Program-made: the position numbers and the translations under genes | Shown: positions 55,804-64,000 of the stretch, piece after piece | How positions within the stretch are numbered: the first letter of the stretch is position 1 | How the letters are laid out: every line of letters begins with the position of its first letter | The notes under the pieces: model-generated | The model's input: only the letters and a program-made list of their open reading frames with translations | What the model was told of the DNA's origin: nothing | Database searches by the model: none | Assembly (NCBI GenBank): GCA_023053545.1 | Contig: JAKZAN010000006.1 | Coordinates: 9,208,351-9,272,350 of the forward strand | Length of the DNA stretch: 64,000 bases | Direction: 5' to 3' | Source of the DNA: Lepidurus packardi | Taxonomy: Eukaryota; Arthropoda; Branchiopoda; Notostraca; Triopsidae

Positions 55804-57350
55804 CTAACGGGTAAAAGGGATTTTTTTGGGGCTAGAGGGTTGAGGGAGCACGTTTAGTCGCAATCGTACGTCGGTGCGGAAGATGTCGCGTAAACTTTGT
55901 TCGCCTTCTTGGGCTAATTGGCGAACTCGGGAACCGCTGGCCCCGATAACGATTTTGGCAATATGTTCAGTTGGACATTTCACTTGCACGATCAAATTGA
56001 GGACTCCAGCGACTGTGTAATCCCAGTGTTCTACATCCAATTTCAGGTTATAGGGCACTTCGTGGGGTAGATGGTCCAGGAGCTTTTCGCGTACGGCTGA
56101 CATGGCTAGCTCGTAAGGAGTCTGGTCGGTTACCATGGACGAATGGTACAACCACGGAGCGGGTCGTGCTCTCTTCAAAAGATAATCCTTGAAAGATTTT
56201 TTACATTAAAATTATATCTTAGAATATGTACTAAATCAGTTTAAAACTAATACCTTCAATTAATATTATTATCATTATTATTATTTAATTAATATTATTA
56301 TTAACTTCAATTTTAACTTTACTTTCAATTCTGGGATACCATCTCCAGTGAGCGCAGAGATCATGAAAACGGTCGAAAAATTGGGCCAGCCAATTTCGTC
56401 TTGGTTGACCTGTTCGACATTTTTTATCGATATTTGCTGGTTCTGGGAAATTTTCTCAAGCATTTCTTGAACTGTAAGCCGGTTTCGGGGCTTGGCTTGC
56501 TTACGGCGAGGTGGCAAAGGTTTCCCATCCAAGACACCTTTGGTTAAGATCGACATGTAGTCGAGAATGGGGCGTTTATCTTTTAGTTCATCAACCTAGT
56601 AACAAAAACTTAAAAAATAATTGATGTGAAAAATATAAGATTTGCTTACTTTGTTGAGTACGAGAACAGATTTTTTCTCATGATAATAGCTAAGTAAGCG
56701 AAGGATTTTGGGGCTGAGGGTGCTCTGCGTGAATTTATTGCTGATATCGTGGAGGACAACTATGAGATCAGACTGAATCAAGGCGCGCTCTGGGTGTGTG
56801 ACAAATGCGGTTTCTAAGCTGTGTCTATACTAACAAGAAAAAAAGTTTTACAGAAAGTCTGGGTAAATTTAGCTAACTTACTTCTTGGATTCTTGAGCCG
56901 AGACTAAACCAGGAGTGTCAAAGAAAACAAGCTGCGTGTTGCCTTCTATGTAGACTGTTTTGGCATTCTTTCGAGTTGTGTGAACTTTTTTTGAAACAGC
57001 ACAAACCTAAATTCAAGGAAAAATTTGTAACTGAATGGAGTGTTTGTTGGTAAATTCAAAGATATTACTCGCCAGCTTGTCAGTTGATTAACAAGGGTAC
57101 TTTTCCCTGCATTAGGAACTCCCAGGATTGCGATTTGAAGTACTTTAGCATCAAAAATATGTTCAGGCGGTGTTTTCATAATTTCTTTCTGTGCACCCTC
57201 TGAAAGGGGGATGGATCTATTACACGTTATTTCAGAATGGTTTACTTCGTGTGATTCAATCTGCCCAGGAAAGCTACAGAGCAATCTAGCTAGGTTTACA
57301 TGGTTAGCTTTGAAACTTGGTAATACGATTGAGCGAATTATTAACATCAT
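55804..57350 (-). CDS. ERAL1: GTPase Era, mitochondrial (ERAL1)
   Basis: ERAL1 is a mitochondrial GTPase that chaperones 12S rRNA during small-subunit assembly. Five exons on the minus strand (57069-57350, 56882-57006, 56650-56824, 56323-56595, 55804-56187) close to 412 residues (human 437). The N-terminus MMLIIRSIVLPSFKANHVNLARLLCSF looks like a mitochondrial targeting peptide. GTPase motifs are G1 GVPNAGKS (77-84), switch I KVHTTR, G3 DTPG (124-127) and G4 NKVD (193-196). The insertion after G4 matches the metazoan form. A C-terminal KH domain includes REKLLDHLPHEVPYN and IVIGASGSRVRQLAQE. All key residues are present. A longer GTG-initiated reading exists upstream, but the ATG pair at 57345-57350 is preferred. 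Confidence 0.95.
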
Positions 57351-57603
57351 AGGTTGTGAATGTAACAGCCTGAAATGTACTGGCACACGTGTATTCTTAT
57401 TTTCCGTGAAATTTGCGGCGCCGTACAGAACAATCCCGAAAACGGGTGTACATAGATCACGAAACGCGAAGTAATTTGCGAAACAGAGTGAGCCAAATCC
57501 TGCGAAACGTGGTCAAATTCGGGACTATAACTTGAGAGAAATTGTATGCTACATTTTCAAATAATACTTGAAAATACAATAGAAAAAATAAAAAGCTATT
57601 TTT

Positions 57604-57640
57604 AAACCTAACCTTTCCTAACCTAACTTAAAATAATCTA
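57604..57640. repeat. Short CCTAA-rich tract
   Basis: Four CCTAA units with irregular spacing, similar in kind to the loop of the PI4KA intron foldback element. Confidence 0.45.
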
Positions 57641-57979
57641 ATCAAATGCAGGGTAAATGCAATTTAAATGTAGCTTCATACATATGTTATGTGTACGGGG
57701 ATCGGGGATACGTCACGTTTTCAGTTTGATGGTTCTACGTTTTCTTTTCCCCCTTTGGTGATGTTTTTCGGAGGGTCAGGGAGAGTGGCAGTCCGTTTGG
57801 AGGAGAGTAGAGAGTTGTCGATCAAAAAGAAGTCTGTAGAGAAGGGTTGAAAGAGTGCGGCAAGTTTATTACAGTATATTGTTGATTTCAGAAGTCGCGA
57901 ATTAACCGCTTAAAACAAGTCAAATACATCCGTTATTATGTTTGTGCTAAAACGGTTTCGTGCAATTTAACATATATAA

Positions 57980-57999
57980 GGCTCCCGTATACCTTAGCT
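57980..57999. repeat. 20-base repeat, copy 1, overlapping a hairpin
   Basis: GGCTCCCGTATACCTTAGCT occurs here and again at 63447-63466. Here it overlaps a hairpin, CGTATACC / GGTATACG, spanning about 57985-58007. Confidence 0.6.
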
Positions 58000-58241
58000 C
58001 GGTATACGCGATTAGCATGGGGAATTTAAAGATAGCCCGTGGTTTTTTGTATCCTGGAACCCTAGTAATTCTGTGAACCTTGTCTTATTTCTTATGTCAA
58101 TAGATAACAGCACTATCGGAATTTTTTTTAATTTTTTTTTCCCGCAAAAGGCATCGAGTAGTCTCTTGTGAGCTCAAGTAGTTAAGTCGCACCCAAAGCT
58201 ACACCCTTCTTTGGAAAAGCCGCGCCTCTACCTAAATCATC

Positions 58242-58433
58242 ATGGTAAATAGAAATGCCGTTCTTTACAGCTTCGAACTTGGGCAGCACCCTCAAGATCC
58301 AAATTCGACGTCAGCTCAAGCTCGAACTTCGTCTTCGAACCTTACTAAAAAACGTAAACAAACTTGTAATACCGAGGCAAAGAAATTGTTTAGAAGAAAG
58401 TTTTATTTGAAACAAGCACAAAAGCTCATATAA
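58242..58433 (+). CDS. Small 63-residue ORF just upstream of kanadaptin
   Basis: It begins ATCATCATGG, a reasonable initiation context, and encodes a 63-residue Ser/Thr/Lys/Arg-rich peptide ending KKLFRRKFYLKQAQKLI. Its stop lies 57 bases before the kanadaptin ATG with no obvious intron between. It is either an upstream ORF controlling kanadaptin translation or a genuine small protein from a bicistronic mRNA. I do not recognise the sequence, and it could be chance. Confidence 0.35.
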   Translation: MVNRNAVLYSFELGQHPQDPNSTSAQARTSSSNLTKKRKQTCNTEAKKLFRRKFYLKQAQKLI

Positions 58434-58490
58434 AAGAGCCTACGTATTGTGCATGATACGAAATTCTATAAACATAAAAAAGTGAAAATA

Positions 58491-61397
58491 ATGGAAGATT
58501 TCACAGAAAAGTTGCCGAAAACTAACAATGCTGGAGAGGTGTTCAAGAAGCCGGTAGTTTTCGGAAAACGACCAGGCCATTGTAAATCTCTACCATTAAA
58601 AACACTCCTATGCGACTCATATCAAACCACTAGCACAGAAACTGAAATTATAATTACTCCTCCAACTTCCGATGAGACTATTACACTAGTTGACCTCAAA
58701 ACCACGCTTTCAGCACCAGACAGTGTCATCCTAGTTCCTCCAAAGAAACCAAACCGAGAATCTGAGAATCTGTCTGAAAAGGATAGTTTTTCAAAGTCTC
58801 CTGCAGAGCTTTTAAAAGAAAAGCAAGTTCCCATTCCTTACAAAGAACCTGCTTGGAGTGGATTATGTGACGAGCCCTATTCTTTAGAAATTCTTAAAAA
58901 TGGAGCCATTTTAGGAAACGAAGACATAACCAAGAAGCCTTTCTGGGTCTTTGGAAGACTTGGGAACTGCCATATCATATTAGAACACCCTTCCATTTCC
59001 CGCCATCACGCCGTTTTGCAGTACCGAGAGCAACCCAACGAAGATGCTACCAAACAGAAAGGCTGGTACCTGTATGACTTAGGGAGTACTCATGGTACTT
59101 TCCTGAACAAGAACCAGTGCCATCCGAAAACCTATTATAGACTCCATGTCGGTCATGTCTTCAAATTTGGGGGTAGTAGTCGCCTTTTCGTTGTACAAGG
59201 ACCCGCACAAGACGAAGAAGAGGAATCTGAGTTAACTGTCACAGAAATCTTGGAGCGGAGACGACAGAGGGAGCGGGACCTAGTTCAGAAGAAGTTCGAT
59301 GCCGAAAACCTGCAAAGACTAAAAGAAGAGGAGGATAAAAAACGACAAGAAGAGCAAGGAGTAGACTGGGGAATGGGCGAAGATGCCAACGAGGAAACCG
59401 ACACGAAAGAAAATCCTTTCGCCGAAGATTTGGCCGCCATTCATGAAGAGCTGTACTTGGATGATCCCAAGAAAACGCTGCGAGGCTGGTTTGAACGAGA
59501 AGGTTACGAACTGGAATACTCCGTGGAGGAAAAGGCGAATGGTCACTTCATTTGTCGGATAACGTGAGTACTATGCAAACCAATTCCAAAACTCCTTAAT
59601 TCTAATAATATATTTATTTCTAAAAATTCATTTGTTTTTATCGTTTAGGTTGCCTGTCGAAGGTCAAAAAGGGATACCTCTCATGGCCGAAGCGTCTGTT
59701 AAGGGCAAGAAGAAAGATGCCGTTGTCCAATGTGCCTTGGAAGCTTGCAGAGTTTTGGACAGGCATGGATTGCTTCGTAGATCCCAACATGGTAAGATTC
59801 TTGCTAGTGCTCAATCAAATAATAATAAAAGTTAGCAAATCAATTAAAAAACAAAATAAGTCTTCAACTCAAGTCCAATGCAGTTTAGAAATGTATGCAA
59901 TTCAGAACATATCTAATTATTCGAGTAAAAAAAAGTGATAATTGATTAAAAACTTACGATGCGAAATTATATGAATAAAACTATTTCTAAAAAAGTTATG
60001 AGATAACCTATTCGTTTTGAATTCAATTACAAGAATAATTTTTTTTTAAAAAAAGTTCATTTAGAAAGTAAATAAATTGAAAAGTTTAATAATTTTTGGG
60101 TTCTAATTTAATTAATTTTTTTTTTTTATAAAAATTTAATTGAAATTCAGCTCAAGTTTTGTTTATGTCATTGCAAGTTACAGAAACTCATTCAAGCAGT
60201 ATTCATTCACTTTCGGTAAATTCAGATAACTTTTTTCTTAATTTAAATATTATTACGTATCCAGAGGGCCGAGAAAAGAAGAAGCGCAATTACGCCGATG
60301 ATGACTATTATTCGAGCGACGAAGATACGTTTCTTGATCGCACAGGCAGTGTTGAGCAGAAACGCTTAGCTAGAATGCAGGCAGCTGGGAAACGAGAAGG
60401 AGCTGTGGAAACGTATGAGACTTTGGTAAAGCAAAATTCAAATTTCAAACCTGCGAACATAATAAAACATCATATGATATCTATTTTTTCTCATTTCCAG
60501 TTGGAAAAGTATGAAATTGTGCAAAAGGAAATCGCGCAAAAGAATCAGGACCTAAACGTTGCGGTTAAGCGGCAAAAGGACTACGAGCAAAGCCAAGCTG
60601 CAGAGGATGTGGATGCGTTAGATGCATTTATGTCATCCCTGAAGAAGAATGTACCAGATAGGAAGGTCGTTATTCACTTAAAAGCAGGCATTACTACGCT
60701 GAACCAAGAAGCCGCTAGATTAAACAAACTTATCAACATTGCTAAACCAGCATCTTTACCAGAGCTCCATGCGTCCGAGACTGCTTCTCCTATACAGACG
60801 ACTCAACCTTCAACCAAGGTTCCTTCGTTAATAGGCTTTCTTAATAAGCGCAGTAAACTTGAGTTTAAACTTACAACACCTCCAGCAATGGAAACAACCA
60901 ATAAGGAGCAGAGTGAAACTGAGGAAGTCGAAAATGACAAGGAAAAAGGGCCGTTGATCCCGCAAAAGCTAGGAAAAGCCACTCTTCAGGGCGAAAGTAT
61001 CGAAAAGAGCGAAACAGATTGTTTGTCAACTAGTTTACCAGCAGAACCGAATGTCGAGACGATAAAATCCTCGGTTGAGCGGGGAATGAAACCCGAAGAT
61101 CTGCAAATTCGAAGCACAAAAGATGTTTCTCCTCCTCCTTCAGAAAAGCAGAGAGTTCTAGGACCCACTTTACCTGCAGAACTACTTCAATCGCTAAAAC
61201 GCGAAAGCCAAGAAGAGTCAGATGTTATCCAGAAGAAAAAACCGAGACGTAACAAGAAAAATTTAAACAAAGATCATTCGCAAGATGAGAAGTTTTGTGA
61301 TTACGATGCTACTGATCCAGCGTATGCAGTGTGGCTCCCTCCAGAAGACCAGACAGGTGATGGCAAAACGGACCTTAATCGGAAATTAGGCTACTAA
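58491..61397 (+). CDS. SLC4A1AP: Kanadaptin (SLC4A1AP)
   Basis: Kanadaptin was first described as a partner of the kidney anion exchanger but is mainly a nuclear FHA-domain protein linked to RNA processing and DNA repair. Four exons (58491-59563, 59649-59791, 60265-60425, 60501-61397) close to 757 residues (human 796). An FHA domain spans about 150-236 ([20 protein letters not shown], then RHHAVLQYR and [12 protein letters not shown]). A dsRNA-binding-like segment at about 320-405 reads [32 protein letters not shown]. The conserved [17 protein letters not shown] motif follows, then coiled coil and a charged tail. The ATG at 58491 is the first in frame. It is convergent with the DEGS1 gene. 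Confidence 0.94.
59792..60264 (+). other. AT-rich kanadaptin intron
   Basis: 473 bases of very AT-rich sequence. No exon or repeat is recognised. Confidence 0.6.
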
Positions 61398-61434
61398 TTA
61401 CTACTATTTACCTGTACTTATTTTTTCTTTTTTC

Positions 61435-61440
61435 AATAAA
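61435..61440 (+). terminator. Poly(A) signal of kanadaptin
   Basis: AATAAA lies 38 bases after the stop codon, giving a very short 3' UTR. Confidence 0.65.
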
Positions 61441-61869
61441 AATTCCTCAACTTTTCAAAGGGTTTCACCGTGTTATTTTCTCCAAGTGTATACAAAGTCA
61501 AGGTAAATACATATTGGACATTCTCGAAGGCTGTTGTTTTTTTACTACACTATTGGTGCCAACAAGCAGGCAATTTTGGTTGGAAAAAATCAAGACTCGC
61601 AAAAGAGAAACGAAACGAATTATAACGTAAACAAACAACGAAAACGGGACTACAACCATTTATCCGTTGACTAAGTTTCAGCACGCACCTTCAATTTTGA
61701 CAGAAAAAATTACGAATTTTTATAAAGAAATACGTCACAGTGCGTCAGATCTATCAATTCGCAAAACGTTCCAAAAAGGCAGCTGGTCGTTAATAACGCT
61801 ACACTGACAACAAGAACAATAAACCCAATCTACACTATTTTCTTGTTCTAGAATTTGTATACTAAAAAC

Positions 61870-62007
61870 TTAGTTCAAACCACGATGCTTCCTTTTGACA
61901 CGAGCGTAAGGACCAATTTCTGGATCCATCACAAAATCGTATAATACTTTGGTCCAAGAATCGTGATGAGGTAAGTTGTTGTAGTACTCGGGGGCTATCT
62001 CTCTAAC
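61870..62007 (-). CDS. DEGS1: Sphingolipid delta(4)-desaturase DES1, last exon
   Basis: This 138-base terminal exon reads [45 protein letters not shown], stop. It matches the human DEGS1 end ([36 protein letters not shown]). DEGS1 (infertile crescent in flies) introduces the 4,5 double bond that turns dihydroceramide into ceramide in the ER membrane. A clear acceptor (TTTTTCTCACAG on the minus strand) precedes it. The membrane helices and His boxes must lie upstream, beyond 62007 on the minus strand, probably outside the window. Confidence 0.9.
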   Translation of the reverse strand, partial: VREIAPEYYNNLPHHDSWTKVLYDFVMDPEIGPYARVKRKHRGLN

Positions 62008-62261
62008 CTGTGAGAAAAAAGATTTGTTTTGTTTTAGATTATTTCCAATTTTTTATTTTCATCATGTTATTTCACTGTTTTTAGATTATTCTTGTTATTT
62101 AGGCTTCCCCGTACAGCTTAACTGACACAAGTTAACGCCACAAGGCGTGCTGTGCTTTGCATGGGTTGTCTAAGAACGCGCATTTTTTCTGCGCATAAAA
62201 CGGCAAACAGGAAAACTTTCTAACCATGTAGCGTGCTCAATTTGCATGAAATTGTTCTTAA

Positions 62262-62600
62262 AGGGCAATAGCCACCAAAAGACAACTTTGTCTTAAAAAA
62301 GAGTAACAAATCTAGCTTCCGATTATATGTTCCTTTTTATCATACGCGAAAAATATCTGCGATATTAAGAAATAAGACATTTAAAATTCAAATCGGGCAT
62401 TTTTGCCATTGGCCCCGCGCCATCATGTGGCCCTGTGACGTTGCTTTGTTGAGCCTCGCAAGTCTGTGGTGAAACTTCGTAAGTCAATAACTCGAGAATG
62501 GCTACTCACAAAAACTTGAAACAAAATTCCGTTCTTAGAATAATGTGTACAATAAAGAATCCATCAAAATCTCAATACGCGATTTGGAGGCCGTTGCCCT
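62262..62600. mobile_element. TTAA-flanked MITE
   Basis: The inverted ends AGGGCAATAGCCACCAAA and (reverse complement of the right end) AGGGCAACGGCCTCCAAA match at 15 of 18 bases. TTAA stands directly outside both ends (62258-62261 and 62601-62604), the target duplication of piggyBac-like transposons. It has no coding capacity. Confidence 0.75.
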
Positions 62601-63446
62601 TTAAGAACCAAACTATGATAGTGTCAAAGATGCACCAGTAAAAAAATTCGCAATTTTGCTTATTTTTGGGTAGGTTAAGTTTTTTTTCCCCCGTTTTCCA
62701 AGCTAGTGAAGGCAATAAGATAATAAAGTTAAACCCCCACGCCTCTCCTTATTTAAAATCCCCTGCATTAATTGTCACGAAATTTTGCAAAAGCTAACGT
62801 AGTTTTCTCGTTAAATAGCTTCTGCGTTTCCTATGCTATCATATACCACAGAAAGCTAAGCTGTTTAATACAGGGGCGTTAAACGATTTTTGTTCCCATT
62901 TTTAACTCTTTTTGTTACAACCTTTAAAAGTAATTTTCGCTAAAATAATGTGTCTATTTTCGTATTTTTAGTTGTTTTCCAATTATTTTACTTGTAAGAT
63001 TTTCCAAGTATTTTTTTATTTCAACCATTCTTACTTTTGATTTTACTTCCTCGTAGATTTTCTAGTATTAACAGCCTTTTTTTAATATAACACTTTAACC
63101 ACTTTTACCCTTATCCTTATATCGAACGTTTTTCATGTCTTCGGGGGTTTTTGGGTCTTCATTACTTTTTTAATTTGTCATCTTGTATAAGCAAAAAAAC
63201 ATTTTGCAACTCTTAGTATATTTTTAGGCTTTTAGGATGTCTGAGAATTGGTTCAACTATTTGCTACTATATTAAAACCGTTTTCACCCTTTTCAATACT
63301 TTAGAAATTATTTTCATTACGCTTTATTATTCGTGATACGGAAACTACTTTGAACTACTTTCAACTATCTTACCTTATATTTATATTTATTACTGCTATT
63401 TGTGCTACTTTTTAACTTTTATTTCACTACTTTCAAACCACTTTTC

Positions 63447-63466
63447 GGCTCCCGTATACCTTAGCT
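63447..63466. repeat. 20-base repeat, copy 2
   Basis: An exact copy of the 20-mer at 57980-57999, in the same orientation. The flanks differ. Confidence 0.6.
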
Positions 63467-63549
63467 TAGTGACGCGAAATAATCCCAGATGGCACTGACG
63501 TTTGTTATTGTCTTGCCGAAGCCATGCGTAAAAAATTAAAAGAAAAATA

Positions 63550-63706
63550 CAATGAAAACCATTTAACACGAAATTGAAGGGACCAGAATATTTTTTCGTG
63601 TTAAAGGGATTTCGTGTTAACAGATAAAGATGGAGTTACGTAGCGTTTGTCCGGACCGGAATTCCATTTTGTGTTAACAGGTTTTTCGTGTTAAGCAGTT
63701 TTCACT
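63550..63706. mobile_element. Short TA-flanked MITE (Tc1/mariner or pogo type)
   Basis: The inverted ends start CAATGAAAAC and CAGTGAAAAC and match at 20 of 24 bases, sharing TTAACACGAAA. TA flanks both ends. At 157 bases it cannot code. Several further copies of CGTGTTAA inside suggest subterminal repeats. Confidence 0.65.
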
Positions 63707-64000
63707 GTAGATAGCTAATTGCCGGCAAAGTTTCTATGCTTGTTTTGATTCTGAAAAATACATCTTGTCACTACACAATAAACCTAATCAACTTGTTGAA
63801 ATTTGGACACAAGATTTCTAGAAAACAGCTTATCAGATTTGAAAGCAATCTAATGCAAAAAGTTTTCTTTCCTTAGCAGCTAGTGCACTACCAAGGGGCA
63901 TATTTTTAGGCACGTATTTCTCAGAGTTGCAAACTTAATTTGCAGATTGCTAATTTATTACTCAGTGGAAAAAAATGCGCTGATTGTGCACTACCTGTTA

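Larger units (their letters stand above)
57351..58241. other. Divergent intergenic region ERAL1 / kanadaptin
   Basis: It probably holds both promoters. It includes a CCTAA-rich patch, a small hairpin and one copy of a 20-base repeat found again near 63447. No further gene is supported. Confidence 0.5.
62008..64000. other. Probable DEGS1 intron or flank with MITEs
   Basis: No further desaturase exon (for example the HEISHN-type His boxes) was found on the minus strand. At least two short non-autonomous DNA elements lie here. The rest is AT-rich with no other feature. Confidence 0.5.

Overview
This window is nuclear DNA from an animal, most likely an arthropod. The genes are the usual animal set, cut into many exons by short introns of about 50-80 bases with T-rich 3' ends. 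The SARM1 N-terminus carries the Ser/Ala-rich stretch I associate with arthropod Ect4/SARM1 proteins. I cannot name the species. Exon chains were built by eye from GT/AG (rarely GC/AG) sites. They were accepted when reading phase closed: SARM1, a Patched-related gene, SSR4, ZRANB2, PI4KA, SNAP29, ERAL1, SLC4A1AP and the large zinc-finger gene all add up to whole codons.

Layout. 0.3-6.8 kb: SARM1/Ect4 (+), with a UGA-CUAG stop followed by an in-phase 360-codon extension. 7.7-12.2 kb: a Patched-related transporter-like gene (+). 12.9-29.7 kb: a nest of mobile DNA. It holds a decayed Tigger/pogo transposase, then a hAT fossil split by a tandem array of a Ty3/Gypsy LTR element (one partial and three full-length units sharing five LTRs). 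One 5-bp target duplication encloses the whole array. 30.3-32.3 kb: SSR4 (TRAP-delta) and, very close behind, LRRC42. 32.6-34.3 kb: ZRANB2 (-). 35.6-45.8 kb: PI4KA in 31 exons, with a foldback element in intron 1. 46.3-47.3 kb: SNAP29 (-). 48.3-54.1 kb: a 1751-residue C2H2/PHD nuclear protein, perhaps MEP-1. 54.1-55.8 kb: a LINE scrap and a pogo-type MITE. 55.8-57.4 kb: ERAL1 (-). 58.2-61.4 kb: a small upstream ORF and SLC4A1AP/kanadaptin (+). 61.9-62.0 kb: the last exon of a DEGS1/ifc desaturase (-). The final 2 kb holds no recognised exon and at least two short DNA-transposon MITEs.

The host genes are functionally unrelated (NAD+ loss and axon degeneration, secretion, splicing, phosphoinositides, membrane fusion, chromatin, mitoribosome assembly, sphingolipids). 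They look like a compact gene-dense stretch rather than a pathway cluster. The items most worth a second look are the candidate stop-codon readthrough of SARM1, the LTR array enclosed by a single target duplication inside a hAT fossil, the foldback element with a telomere-like loop in PI4KA, and the close SSR4-LRRC42 and small ORF-kanadaptin pairs.
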